Origin: Deltaproteobacteria bacterium
Lineage (GTDB): Bacteria; Desulfobacterota; GWC2-55-46
NCBI GenBank assembly: GCA_016234955.1
Contig: JACRNN010000174.1
Span: 1 to 34,967, forward strand
Length of the DNA: 34,967 nucleotides
Reading direction: 5' to 3'
In this document: positions 17,844 through 27,359 of the stretch, in pieces
How positions within the stretch are numbered: the stretch's first letter is position 1
How the letters are laid out: every line of letters begins with the position of its first letter
Made by a program: the position numbers and the translations under genes
Notes under the pieces: model-generated
What the model was told of the DNA's origin: nothing
Seen by the model: the letters and a program-made list of their open reading frames with translations, nothing else
Databases searched by the model: none

Positions 17844-17860
17844 TTGGCATGTATATTGCG
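17844..17860 (+). promoter_or_regulatory. Predicted sigma54 (-24/-12) promoter upstream of the REC-PilZ gene
   Basis: TTGGCATGTATATTGCG against consensus YTGGCACGrNNNTTGCW; invariant GG and GC with correct spacing. Confidence 0.55.
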
Positions 17861-18030
17861 ATTAATAATACAATGTGCCGTCAAGATTTAGACATGTTTG
17901 GTATGCATAGGGATAGATATCAGCGGCTGGTGGGGGGCCGATATATTCCCAGAAGTCGCCGGTTATTAAGGGAGTATCTTCACATGGCAACATATGGGCG
18001 CCCATAACTTAATACGAAGGCAGGGGCGTC

Positions 18031-18780
18031 ATGGCCAACGAATCATCATCAAGAAAGGTCCTGCTGGTCGATGACGACGAGTGCATAAGGGCGCTCTGCG
18101 AGGAGGCCCTCACCATTGCCGGTCATCAGGTGAGCACGGCGGCCAACGGGGCCGAGGCGCTCGATTCATTGAAAGAGGGCTATGACCTCGTGGTAACGGA
18201 CGTGAATATGCCCGGACTCGACGGACCGGCCTTGTACAGGAGGGCGCTGGAGCAATACCCATATCTGGAGCGCAGGTTCGTCTTCATGACCGGGGATGAC
18301 TGCAACGAAGTCCGCGCCGCCCTCAATCGCGCGGACAGCATATATCTTGCAAAGCCGTTCAAGATCAAGGAATTGATAGATGCGGTCGAAACGGCCGGCG
18401 CGGCGGGATATGAGGACTTTTATGCGCGGGAGAGCAGGGGCAAGAGGAGCGAACAGAGGTTCGGTTTGATTGGTGACTGCACGGTTTCAAGCGATACGCC
18501 GGGGGCTGACATCGGGGCGGAGATACTGCCCGCAGCCATCGAGAACGTCTCAAGGAACGGGGTCATGATAAGGTACGCCGGAGAGCCTTTGAAAAAGGGC
18601 GACGGCTTGAGCATATCGTTCGGCCTGGAACGCATGGGCACGGTCAGGCGCGCAAAGGCGGTCTGGTCGAAGAGGAGCGGGCGGAAGGAATGTATCGCGG
18701 GGGTGCGGCTTGTTGAGCCGATACCGGTCTACTGGATATTGAGCGCACTGCCGCAAATAGACAGGGCCCACAACTTCTAA
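18031..18780 (+). CDS. Response regulator with C-terminal PilZ-like domain
   Basis: REC KVLLVDDDECIRALCEEALTIAGHQVSTAANGAEALDSLKEGYDLVVTDVNMPGLDG...LAKPFKIKELI; C-terminal ENVSRNGVMIRYAGEPLKKGDGLSISFGL...VRRAKAVWSKRSGRKECIAGVRLVE typical of PilZ. Confidence 0.85.
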   Translation: MANESSSRKVLLVDDDECIRALCEEALTIAGHQVSTAANGAEALDSLKEGYDLVVTDVNMPGLDGPALYRRALEQYPYLERRFVFMTGDDCNEVRAALNRADSIYLAKPFKIKELIDAVETAGAAGYEDFYARESRGKRSEQRFGLIGDCTVSSDTPGADIGAEILPAAIENVSRNGVMIRYAGEPLKKGDGLSISFGLERMGTVRRAKAVWSKRSGRKECIAGVRLVEPIPVYWILSALPQIDRAHNF

Positions 18781-18804
18781 CCACATCCATATCCGGAGGG
18801 AGAA

Positions 18805-19824
18805 ATGTTAAAACAGAACGTCACCAGAGATACCTTCGGGGCCGGGGCGGCCGTTGCCTTCGGTCCCTTCAAGAGGACCCCGTCCGGGACGGGACGCGCC
18901 GGCAACTGGCCTTTGCCCTACAAGGCCGCGATAGAGAGAGACGGCGCCGGCCTGGCAATGACGGACGCGCCGGAAAAACGGGAGCGCCCGGAGCCGGCGA
19001 GCGACGCGATAAACGTATACTTCAGGAGGCTTAAGAAGCTCAAGCTCCTTACCGCCGAAGAGGAGAGGACCCTTGCCGGCATGGTCGCCAAAAAAGACGC
19101 GGCGGCGAGGCGGAGGATGATAGAGTCGAACCTGCGCCTGGCGGTCAACATCGCAAAGCGTTACATCAACAGGGGCCTGCCGCTCCAGGACCTCATAGAG
19201 GAGGGCAACATCGGACTGATAAAGGCGGTGGAGAGGTTCAAGGTGACAAAGGAGTGCAAGTTCTCCACCTACGCCACGTACTGGATAAAACAATCGATAG
19301 AACGCGCCATAACGAACCAATCTGGCGTGGTCAGGCTCCCCATACATATCGCAAACGACCTTGCGAAGCTTACACGGGTTTCATCGGCGCTTGCCAGGGA
19401 GTTGCAGAGGGAGCCGAGCGTGGTAGAGCTCGCCGAAAAAACCGGCCTGTCCGGCAGATACGTGAAGAGGCTCCATACCGTCGGCAAAAAAAGTTGCTCC
19501 CTGGAGACCTCCTTGAACGAAGACACGGAGCAGACGCTCCTTGACAAGCTCGAGGACGAGAGAGCGCCCCAGCCGATGGAGATGATAGACGAGACGCGCA
19601 GGGTCGAAAAGATACATGAGATGCTCGCCTGCCTCGATGAGAACGAGAGGCGGATAGTGCGACTCAGGTTCGGCTTCGGCACCTTCAAGCCGCACACCCT
19701 GGAATCCATCGGCAAGGCCTTCGGCGTAACGAGGGAACGGGTGAGGCAACTTGAGTCCAAGGCGCTCGTAAAGCTCCGAGGCATCTGCGCGCAGTCCAAT
19801 ATCACGTCCCTTGACGCGATATAG
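18805..19824 (+). CDS. RNA polymerase sigma70-family factor (RpoD/RpoS-like, group 2)
   Basis: DAINVYFRRLKKLKLLTAEEERTLAGMVAKKDAAARRRMIESNLRLAVNIAKRYINRGLPLQDLIEEGNIGLIKAVERFKVTKECKFSTYATYWIKQSIERAI...FGVTRERVRQLESKALVKLR. Confidence 0.93.
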   Translation: MLKQNVTRDTFGAGAAVAFGPFKRTPSGTGRAGNWPLPYKAAIERDGAGLAMTDAPEKRERPEPASDAINVYFRRLKKLKLLTAEEERTLAGMVAKKDAAARRRMIESNLRLAVNIAKRYINRGLPLQDLIEEGNIGLIKAVERFKVTKECKFSTYATYWIKQSIERAITNQSGVVRLPIHIANDLAKLTRVSSALARELQREPSVVELAEKTGLSGRYVKRLHTVGKKSCSLETSLNEDTEQTLLDKLEDERAPQPMEMIDETRRVEKIHEMLACLDENERRIVRLRFGFGTFKPHTLESIGKAFGVTRERVRQLESKALVKLRGICAQSNITSLDAI

Positions 19825-19912
19825 CGCGGGGGGGGAGTGCGGCAGGCGTTGCCGTGCCGGCAAAGGGCTTGGGGTTCTGGATACGGACCGGCAGGCCGAG
19901 GGGGGGGGTTCG

Positions 19913-21892
19913 TCAATCCCCGTTGTCCCTGGCAAAGACCGCTATACCGTTGGCGGGTATGACTATGCTTGAAGAGAAGGCAAAGCCGTGGACAGGCGTT
20001 CCAACGGCGTTGACGGCGCCGTTGTTGCCTGCGGGTCGCGGATTGACCCAATCGTCATAGACATCGCTGTTGAAGACCTCCAGCCACCTCCCCTCCAACG
20101 GGAATCCGAGGCAATAGCCCTGGAAGGCGGACTCGTTTAGGCTTGCCACGACTACGACGTCCCTGCCCGCCCCATCAATCCAGCGGTGGAACGCGATGAC
20201 GCGGTTGTTGTTATGGACGTGGAAGACGTTTATGCGTCCGCCCCTCAACGCCGGATGGCGCCTGCGGAGCCAGACCAACTCCCTTGTGAAGCGCAGGTAG
20301 TCCGAGACCGTTTTATCCCCCTGCTCAAGGCGGTTCCACTGGATGAGCGTATCGGGGTTGTCGCGTCCGTCATCGCTCCATAACCTCTCTTCAAGGAATT
20401 CCTGCCCCATAAAGAGCATCGGGGTCCCGGGGGCCGTTAAAAGCAGGCCCGAAGCCGCGCGCGAGCGGCTCCTTGCGTACCAGGAACGGCTGTCCGAACC
20501 GTCGGCAAGCGCCGGGATGCGCGAGCTGTTAGAGTGGCCCCTGTATACGATATCGTGGTTCTCAAGGCACTCGACCGACCTCCACGGCCTCTCCATGTCG
20601 ATCGGGTACAGGCTATGGGCGACGGGGTCTAAGTCCACATAGGCGTTTGCGCCTCCGGACGCCTGGGCGAGAGCCCCCCTTATCGACTCTCTCAGGCCGT
20701 CGCTCCAGGCCGCGTCAAACCCGGCCCCGCCTTCGTTGCCGTTCTTCAAGGTGTACGGGTCCATCGGCCAGTACTCGCATATCTGCGCTCCGTCCGGCCT
20801 TGCGTACCTGACGGTGCCGGTCATGTCCCGGCAGAAGCCCCATCCGTTGTCCGCGTTCAGGGAGACCAGCGCGCTTATCTCGTCGTAACGGAAGCCGTCG
20901 ACGTGGTACTCGTCGATAAAGAACTTCGCGTTGTCCAGAAGGAACTGGCGCACCTCCTTTTTCCAGAGCGCGAATGAGAGCCCCCCGGCCCAGCCCCTGT
21001 CAGTGAAAAAGAGGCTGTTGTTATCGTCCACGTCCACGCCCTGGTCGAAAAAATATATGCTCTCCCTGTCAAAACCCCCTCCCGCGTGGTTGTAGACGAC
21101 GTCGAAGACGACCGCCATGCCGTATACATGGCAAATGTCGATAAGGGCCTTGATCTGGTCGGCGTGGCTCGTGATATGGCGCGCCTCGATCGTCGGCAAG
21201 GACCTGCGGACAAGCAGCTCGTTGGCCTTGTCGAGATACGGCCCTATCTCTTCGGCGGGCACGGCGTACTCCATCTCCGGGGAGAATATGTCCACGCCGT
21301 TGTAGCCCATGCTGAACTCGGTCGGGTACTCGGCGATGGGCAGCGGCTCTATGGCGTTTACGCCGAGGGCGCGGAGGTGGTCTATCCTGAACAGCACGTC
21401 AAGGAACCTCGCCACGCGCTTGCCCCTGAAGTCCTTGCCCGAGGCGTCGGCCCCGTGGAAAGTCCCTATGTGGAGCTGGTAGATTATGAGGTCTTTCAAT
21501 GGCGGGGGACGGAAGTCCCCGTCGTGCCACGGATACGCGGAGGGATCGCGCACAACGCAGTTGCAGGAAGGGAAGAGAAACGTCCCGGGCGAGGTATCCG
21601 GGTGCGTAAGCTCTCGCGCGTAGGGGTCTCTTTTGTAGCCAGAGCCCCCCTCGCCCTCTATCCAGAACTTGTAGTGCGCACCGTCGCCTATGCCGGGGAT
21701 GAACCCGGCCCAGTAGCCCTCAGGGTCTCTGACAAGGAGCGTGGCGGGGTCTTTTTTTACCCAGCCGTTGAAATCTCCGCATACGTGGACGGCCCTCGCC
21801 CCTGGCGCCCACACCCGGAAGGCGGCCCCGCCCCCCATAAGGTTCGCCCCCATTGGGGTATCCGCGTCAATGAACTGCCGAGAGGCTGGCAT
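19913..21892 (-). CDS. GH13 family alpha-glucan branching enzyme-like protein with N-terminal CBM48
   Basis: FRVWAPGARAVHVCGDFNGW, YQLHIGTFHG, VVFDVVYNHAGGG, EYHVDGFRYDEISALV, VECLENHDIVYRG, APGTPMLFMGQEFLEERLWSDD. Start placed at MPASRQF (21892); the longer ORF to 22075 reads through repeats. Confidence 0.85.
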   Translation of the reverse strand: MPASRQFIDADTPMGANLMGGGAAFRVWAPGARAVHVCGDFNGWVKKDPATLLVRDPEGYWAGFIPGIGDGAHYKFWIEGEGGSGYKRDPYARELTHPDTSPGTFLFPSCNCVVRDPSAYPWHDGDFRPPPLKDLIIYQLHIGTFHGADASGKDFRGKRVARFLDVLFRIDHLRALGVNAIEPLPIAEYPTEFSMGYNGVDIFSPEMEYAVPAEEIGPYLDKANELLVRRSLPTIEARHITSHADQIKALIDICHVYGMAVVFDVVYNHAGGGFDRESIYFFDQGVDVDDNNSLFFTDRGWAGGLSFALWKKEVRQFLLDNAKFFIDEYHVDGFRYDEISALVSLNADNGWGFCRDMTGTVRYARPDGAQICEYWPMDPYTLKNGNEGGAGFDAAWSDGLRESIRGALAQASGGANAYVDLDPVAHSLYPIDMERPWRSVECLENHDIVYRGHSNSSRIPALADGSDSRSWYARSRSRAASGLLLTAPGTPMLFMGQEFLEERLWSDDGRDNPDTLIQWNRLEQGDKTVSDYLRFTRELVWLRRRHPALRGGRINVFHVHNNNRVIAFHRWIDGAGRDVVVVASLNESAFQGYCLGFPLEGRWLEVFNSDVYDDWVNPRPAGNNGAVNAVGTPVHGFAFSSSIVIPANGIAVFARDNGD

Positions 21893-21972
21893 AGGGGAAG
21901 ACCTCTTCGCCGTCAATAGTCCATGTAAGTATCGCACACGACGGTGATTTGTCAAGCTTCGCGAGCCTGGCT

Positions 21973-22080
21973 TGATCATACCCGGAGGAAACAGTGAACC
22001 ACGCCGTAGCCAAGTTCGTGGATATCCGAAGGGACTGCCGGCCAGGTCATGATTAATCATACCCGAAGGAAACATTCAAT
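21973..22080 (+). repeat. Two copies of the ATACCCGRAGGAAAC repeat motif
   Basis: TGATCATACCCGGAGGAAACAGTGAACC (21973-) and TATCCGAAGGG...ATTAATCATACCCGAAGGAAACATTCAAT (22024-22080). Confidence 0.7.
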
Positions 22081-22129
22081 TACCCGCCATAAAGGTACCT
22101 GGCTTTATATGGCTCGGCTTTGACCCGCC

Positions 22130-22245
22130 CTTAAAATTCTCCTCAGCAAGTTGCGGAGAATTTTCAAGTAAGGAATGTATCGTTTGTAATTCGCTCGCTC
22201 CTCCCCTAAGCCAAGCTGCGGGGAATCCGCTCACTATGCTTGTTA
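22130..22245 (-). repeat. Diverged minus-orientation copy of the two-hairpin repeat
   Basis: Reverse complement reads aacaagcatagtgagcggattccccgcagcttgg...gagcgagcgaattacaaacgatacattccttacttgaaaattctccgcaacttgctgaggagaatttt. Confidence 0.65.
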
Positions 22246-22305
22246 AAAGGGCGGGGTCTGGAGCAGAGCGCCCGATTAAAACCCCTTGAAATCAGTGCAT
22301 TTCGC

Positions 22306-22334
22306 TTGACTCAACGGACTAAATAAGATAATTT
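22306..22334 (+). promoter_or_regulatory. Possible sigma70 promoter for lysS
   Basis: TTGACT, 17-nt spacer, TAATTT; weak -10. Confidence 0.35.
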
Positions 22335-22449
22335 TAGCTATTGCGCCGCAGGCCGGTCGGCAATACAGTAGGGGCCGAACCCCCCTCGACCGTATCCTCG
22401 GTTTTTCAGTCCGTTGCAGGCAACAGGGAAATCATTAAAGAGGCATTTC

Positions 22450-23925
22450 ATGGAAGACAAAAGCTCCGAATATCAGCAACGTCTCGCCAGGCTCGACTCG
22501 CTGAGGGAGGCGGGGATAAACCCGTATCCAAACGACTTCAAGCCCGGCTCCAATTGCTCATCCATCATAGAGGGCTTCAAGGACTCATCAAAGGAAGAGC
22601 TTGAGGCAAAAAACGAGTCCGTCTCCATAGCCGGCAGGGTCATGGCCCTGCGGGACTTCGGCAAGGCGTCGTTCATGCACGTGCAGGACAGGTCCGGCAG
22701 GATACAGGCCTACGTCAAGAAAGACATCATCGGGGAAGGTCTCTACGGCCTCTTCAAGAAGCTCGACATGGGCGACATCGTCGGCATCGAGGGCAGGCTC
22801 TTCAAGACCAAAACCAATGAGCTTACGATAGAGGCGCAATGGCTCAAGCTCCTGGCCAAGGGGCTCCACCCGCTTCCGGAGAAATGGCACGGCCTCACGG
22901 ACGTGGAGGCGCGCTACAGGCAGAGGTACCTCGACCTGATGGTAAACCCCGATGTCAGGGAGGTGTTCCTGAAGAGGACCGCCATCGTAAGGCTTATCAG
23001 GGAGTTCCTCACCTCAAGGGAGTTCATAGAGGTGGAGACCCCCATGCTCCAGCCCATACCCGGGGGAGCGGCGGCAAAGCCGTTCAAGACCTATCACAAC
23101 GCCCTCGGCATGGAGCTATACATGAGGATAGCCCCTGAGCTATATCTTAAAAGGCTCGTCATAGCCGGGCTTGAGCGCGTATTCGAGATAAACAGGAACT
23201 TCAGGAACGAGGGCATCTCTACGCAGCACAACCCCGAGTTCACGATGCTCGAATTCTACCAGGCATACGCCACCTTTGAGGACCTGATGGGCCTCACCGA
23301 GGAGATGATAAGCTCGCTCGCCGTTAAGGTATGCGGCTCGCCGAAGGTGCGGTACCAGGGGACGACCATCGACTTCACCCCGCCCTGGCAAAGGATAACC
23401 GTAAGGGACGCCGTCTTGAAGTACTCAAACGCTCCGGAAGAGATATTCGTCGACAGAGCCAGGGCCCTCGAGTACTCAAAGGAGATAGGGCTGGCAATAC
23501 CGGAGGGTCTGAGCCACGGCAAGGTCATAACCGAAATATTCGAGAAGGTGGCCGAGCACGAGTTCATACAGCCTGCCTTCGTGACGCACTACCCGCTCGA
23601 CGTATCCCCGCTGTCGAGGAAGAACGAAAGGGACCCGTCGCTTGTGGACAGGTTCGAGCTACTTGTGATGGGCAAGGAGATAGCCAACGCCTTCTCCGAG
23701 CTCAACGACCCGGTGGACCAGAGGCAGAGGTTCCTGGACCAGTTGAAGGAGCGCGACGCCGGGGACCAGGAGGCCCACGAGATGGACGAGGACTACGTAA
23801 GGGCCCTTGAGTACGGCATGCCCCCCACCGCCGGAGAGGGGATCGGCATAGACCGGCTCGTCATGATACTTACGGACTCGCCGTCCATACGCGACGTTAT
23901 ACTCTTCCCTCAGTTGAGGAAGTGA
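22450..23925 (+). CDS. lysS: Lysyl-tRNA synthetase (class II)
   Basis: EYQQRLARLDSLREAGINPYPNDF, FIEVETPMLQPIPGGAAAKPFKTYHNALGMELYMRIAPELYLKRLVIAGLERVFEINRNFRNEGIS, EYGMPPTAGEGIGIDRLVMILTDSPSIRDVILFP. Confidence 0.96.
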   Translation: MEDKSSEYQQRLARLDSLREAGINPYPNDFKPGSNCSSIIEGFKDSSKEELEAKNESVSIAGRVMALRDFGKASFMHVQDRSGRIQAYVKKDIIGEGLYGLFKKLDMGDIVGIEGRLFKTKTNELTIEAQWLKLLAKGLHPLPEKWHGLTDVEARYRQRYLDLMVNPDVREVFLKRTAIVRLIREFLTSREFIEVETPMLQPIPGGAAAKPFKTYHNALGMELYMRIAPELYLKRLVIAGLERVFEINRNFRNEGISTQHNPEFTMLEFYQAYATFEDLMGLTEEMISSLAVKVCGSPKVRYQGTTIDFTPPWQRITVRDAVLKYSNAPEEIFVDRARALEYSKEIGLAIPEGLSHGKVITEIFEKVAEHEFIQPAFVTHYPLDVSPLSRKNERDPSLVDRFELLVMGKEIANAFSELNDPVDQRQRFLDQLKERDAGDQEAHEMDEDYVRALEYGMPPTAGEGIGIDRLVMILTDSPSIRDVILFPQLRK

Positions 23926-23981
23926 CGATAAAGAAACCGTCCGTCCCACTCCGGGAGCTATACCAGAAGGAAACGCTAAAA

Positions 23982-25256
23982 ATGCCGTACGAACTCTTCA
24001 TAGGGCTACGCTACCTCAAGGCAAAGAGGAAGCAGACCTTCATCTCGGTGATAAGCTTCATCTCCGTCCTCGGGATTACCGTCGGGGTGACGGCCCTCAT
24101 CATAGTGCTCTCCGTCATGACGGGCTTTGAGGAGAACCTCAAGGAAAAGATCCTCGGCATCAACGCCCATGTCGTAGTGACCGGGCTCGGCAACGGCATG
24201 AAGGATTACGAAGGCGTGGCTTCCAAGGTCAAGAAGGTCCCCGGGGTCGTCGGCGCGACGCCCTTCACCTACAACCAGGCGATGATCTCCGCCCGCGGCG
24301 GCGTGATAGGGGCGGTGATACGCGGGCTCGACACGAAAACCGCCGGCTCGGTCACGGTGCTTCCGGGAAAGATAAAGGAAGGGGCACTCGAGGGCATAGA
24401 CGTCCCGCTCCAGGGGACCACGGCGCAGCCCCCCTCCGGACTGCCGGGCATAGTCATAGGAAAGGAGCTCGCCAAGAACATCGGGGCCGAGGTCGGCGAC
24501 AGCGTGAACGTCATATCCCCCATGGGCGCGATGACCCCGGCCGGGCCGATGCCGCGGATGGCCTCCTTCAGGGTATCGGGCATATTCGAGGTGGGGATGT
24601 ACGAATACGACTCCACCCTCGCCTTCATATCCATCGGGAACGCCCAGAGGTTCTTCAGGCTCGGCGACACGGTCAACGGCGTGGAGGTGAAGATCGACGA
24701 CATATACAGGGCCCAGGCCGTATCCAACGAGATACTCGACAGGGTCAAGGGCCCGTACTGGACAAGGACGTGGATGGAGATGAACAGGAACCTCTTCTCG
24801 GCGTTAAGGCTCGAGAAGGTGGCCATGTTCATCATACTCACGCTTATAATACTCGTCGCCGCGCTCAACATCATAAGCACCCTCATCATGGTGGTCATGG
24901 AGAAGGGCAAGGACATCGCCATACTCAAGAGCCTCGGGGCGACCTCCGGGGGGATAATGAAGATATTCATGATAGAGGGGCTCGTCATCGGCTTTACGGG
25001 CACGTTCCTCGGCACGGCGCTGGGGCTCGTCTCCGCGCTCAACCTCGAGAGGATCGTGGCGTTCGCGGAGCGGGTCTTCAGCTTCAAGGTGCTCCCCCCC
25101 AGCGTCTACTACATAGACAAGTTCCCCTCGAAGGTCGAACCCGCGTTCGTTGCCGTCATAGTGCTGATATCGATAGGCATAAGCTTTTTAGCGACCCTCT
25201 ACCCGTCGTGGCAGGCTTCGAGGTTCGACCCGGTAGAGGGCCTCAGATACGAATGA
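23982..25256 (+). CDS. lolC: Lipoprotein-releasing ABC transporter permease (LolC/LolE family)
   Basis: MPYELFIGLRYLKAKRKQTFISVISFISVLGITVGVTALIIVLSVMTGFEENLKEKILGINAHV; FtsX/MacB-like TMs at the C-terminus. Start at ATG 23982 with SD GAAGGA. Confidence 0.93.
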   Translation: MPYELFIGLRYLKAKRKQTFISVISFISVLGITVGVTALIIVLSVMTGFEENLKEKILGINAHVVVTGLGNGMKDYEGVASKVKKVPGVVGATPFTYNQAMISARGGVIGAVIRGLDTKTAGSVTVLPGKIKEGALEGIDVPLQGTTAQPPSGLPGIVIGKELAKNIGAEVGDSVNVISPMGAMTPAGPMPRMASFRVSGIFEVGMYEYDSTLAFISIGNAQRFFRLGDTVNGVEVKIDDIYRAQAVSNEILDRVKGPYWTRTWMEMNRNLFSALRLEKVAMFIILTLIILVAALNIISTLIMVVMEKGKDIAILKSLGATSGGIMKIFMIEGLVIGFTGTFLGTALGLVSALNLERIVAFAERVFSFKVLPPSVYYIDKFPSKVEPAFVAVIVLISIGISFLATLYPSWQASRFDPVEGLRYE

Positions 25257-25262
25257 GGCCCC

Positions 25263-26462
25263 ATGCCGGATAAGGCCGCGGTCATATCCGCGGCCAGGGA
25301 TAAGGCCGAGGCCCTCTTTGCCAAAGGGATGTACAGGGAGGCGCTCAGCGCGTACGGGGAGATAAGGTCCCGCGGCCCAAAGGACCCGAGGATATTGCTC
25401 CGCATGGGGGATATCCACAGGAGGCTTGAAGACCTCGCCGGGGCCGTCGACCGCTATAAAGAGGCCGCCGAGTCCTTCGCAAAGCTCGGCTTTACCATAA
25501 AGGCGGTCGCGGTATGCAAGATGATAATGAACATTGACCCCTCCCGGGAGGACGTCCAGCAAAGGCTCTCTGAGCTATGCGCCGGCGGGGGCAAGCAGGA
25601 AGACCCGGCTGAAAAACCCTTTGCGCGGCGCACGGACGTAAAGGTCCCCAGGGCCCCTCTCTTTTCGGACTTTACCGAGCCCGAGTTCATCGAGGCGGTA
25701 AAGAAGGTCTCCTCCAGGAGGCTCGCCGCCGGGTCCATCCTCTTCAACGAGGGCGAGAGCGGGGATTCGATTTTCATAATAGCCGAGGGCTCGGTCGACG
25801 TCATCGGCAAGGCAAAGGACGGCCGCGAGGTGCGCCTCGCCCGGCTTGACGAGGGGAGCGTATTCGGCGAGTTCGGCTTTTTCCTGAACTCAAGGAGGTT
25901 GACCGCCGTAAAGGCGCATGAGGACTCGACTGTGCTCGAGCTTACCGGGGACGATCTCAACGGGATGATATCCAAGCACCCGAGGGTCGAAGAGGTGCTC
26001 TTCGGCTTCTACAAGGAGCGGGTCGTCGACAGGCTCATGGCGCTCTGCGACGTCTTCGCCCCGTTGAGCGTGGCCGACAGGCGCGAGGTCCTTCAAAGGC
26101 TCACCCTGGAGAAGTCCCCCAAGGGGGGCCTTCTCCTCAGGGAGCACGACCGGGGCGACATCATGTACCTTATCAAAAAGGGCCGCGTATCCGTCTGGGT
26201 TACGGACAGGGCAGGCGCCAGGAAGGAGCTTGCCGAGCTTGCGGAGGGGGATTTTTTCGGAGAGATAGCGCTTGCAACGGCCAGGCCGAGGGTCGCCAGC
26301 GTTACAGCGCTCTCCGACGTAGAGCTTGTGGTCTTCTCAAGGCCTGTGATAAAAGACATCCTCGGCAAATACCCCCGGGTCAAGGCCGTGCTTGAAAACG
26401 TCATCAAGGAGCGCGTGCTCGACGCCGTAAGGGCCATGGAGCGGCGCGGGGCGCTGATATGA
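25263..26462 (+). CDS. TPR-like N-terminus plus two cyclic nucleotide-binding (cNMP/CRP-like) domains, no HTH
   Basis: [53 protein letters not shown]; cNBD1 [29 protein letters not shown]...[25 protein letters not shown]; cNBD2 [24 protein letters not shown]...[24 protein letters not shown]. Confidence 0.88.
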   Translation: MPDKAAVISAARDKAEALFAKGMYREALSAYGEIRSRGPKDPRILLRMGDIHRRLEDLAGAVDRYKEAAESFAKLGFTIKAVAVCKMIMNIDPSREDVQQRLSELCAGGGKQEDPAEKPFARRTDVKVPRAPLFSDFTEPEFIEAVKKVSSRRLAAGSILFNEGESGDSIFIIAEGSVDVIGKAKDGREVRLARLDEGSVFGEFGFFLNSRRLTAVKAHEDSTVLELTGDDLNGMISKHPRVEEVLFGFYKERVVDRLMALCDVFAPLSVADRREVLQRLTLEKSPKGGLLLREHDRGDIMYLIKKGRVSVWVTDRAGARKELAELAEGDFFGEIALATARPRVASVTALSDVELVVFSRPVIKDILGKYPRVKAVLENVIKERVLDAVRAMERRGALI

Positions 26463-26538
26463 ACATGAAAGGGTCTTTCAGGGGACGCGAGGGCGCCTTG
26501 CGGCGGCGGTCTTTCGGGCCGACCCCTCAAGCGTAGCG

Positions 26539-27213
26539 ATGGATCTTATAACGATAAAAGGGCTCTGCAAGACCTACGGGAACGCCAAAAAGAAGGTCGA
26601 GGTGTTGAAGGGGATAGATTTGAATATCTCCGAGGGCGATACCGTCTCCATAGTCGGGGCCTCGGGGGTGGGCAAGTCCACGCTCCTGTCCATAATGGGC
26701 GCCCTCGACAGGCCGACCTCCGGGGAGGTCCTGTACCGCGGCGAGGCGATATTCAGGTATGACAGCAGGAGGATCGCGGCGTTCAGGAACAGGTTCATAG
26801 GCTTTGTGTTCCAGTTCCACCATCTGCTCCCTGAGTTCACCGCGCTTGAAAACGTCATGCTCCCGGCCCTCATAGGCGGGGCGGACAAGGCCGAGGCGCT
26901 CAAGAGGGCCAAAAAACTGCTTGAAGAGGTCGGCCTCGGCAAGAGGCTCGACCACAAGCCCGGAGAGCTCTCCGGAGGTGAGCAGCAGAGGTGCGCCATA
27001 GTGCGCGCCCTGGTCCAGGGGCCGGCCGTACTACTGGCGGATGAGCCTACCGGGAACCTCGACACCCGCACCGGCGAAGAGGTCTTCGAGCTTATCATGG
27101 GGCTTAAAAAATCCATGAACACGACCATGATCATAGTCACGCACAACGAAAAGCTCGCCTCCAGGCTCTCCCGGAGGCTCAGGATGGTCGACGGCAGGAT
27201 AGTGGAGGATTGA
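26539..27213 (+). CDS. lolD: Lipoprotein-releasing ABC transporter ATP-binding protein
   Basis: [90 protein letters not shown]. Confidence 0.93.
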   Translation: MDLITIKGLCKTYGNAKKKVEVLKGIDLNISEGDTVSIVGASGVGKSTLLSIMGALDRPTSGEVLYRGEAIFRYDSRRIAAFRNRFIGFVFQFHHLLPEFTALENVMLPALIGGADKAEALKRAKKLLEEVGLGKRLDHKPGELSGGEQQRCAIVRALVQGPAVLLADEPTGNLDTRTGEEVFELIMGLKKSMNTTMIIVTHNEKLASRLSRRLRMVDGRIVED

Positions 27214-27217
27214 TTTT

Positions 27218-27302
27218 CAACCTCCCCCTTTGGAAAAGGGGGATAAGAGGGGGATTTCACGGCGTTTTCTAATCCCCCCCTACCCCCCCCCTTAGAAAGA
27301 GG
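27218..27302. repeat. Inverted G/C-tract repeat (CCTCCCCCTTTGGAAAAGGGGGATAAGAGGGGGATT family)
   Basis: aacctccccctttggaaaagggggataagagggggatt... followed by inverted counterpart aatccccccctaccccccccttagaaagaggg. Confidence 0.75.
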
Positions 27303-27359
27303 GTCGTTAATGGGACAGCCGTGTTTCACCCTGAGGAAGCTCTGATTGATTCCTTGGTT

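Noticed and set aside
19821-19912. Poly-G tracts (8-9 G) between sigma factor and GH13 gene as phase-variable repeats
   Set aside because: Intergenic between convergent genes, not in a promoter or reading frame; single-sequence evidence cannot show variation.
21893-22075. N-terminal extension of the GH13 protein (MFPSGMINHDLAGSPFGYPRTWLRRGSLFPPGMIKPGSRS...)
   Set aside because: Encoded by two copies of the dispersed repeat motif; CBM48 homology starts later and a plausible SD precedes ATG 21892.
22341-22449. T-box or riboswitch leader upstream of lysS
   Set aside because: No T-box core (UGGN bulge/specifier features) or known riboswitch motif could be recognised; only weak local pairing.
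25272-25293. GGCCGCGG-tcatat-CCGCGGCC palindrome at the start of the cNMP-binding gene
   Set aside because: Lies in coding sequence with Ala/Lys/Ile codons in GC-rich DNA; likely coincidental without further evidence.
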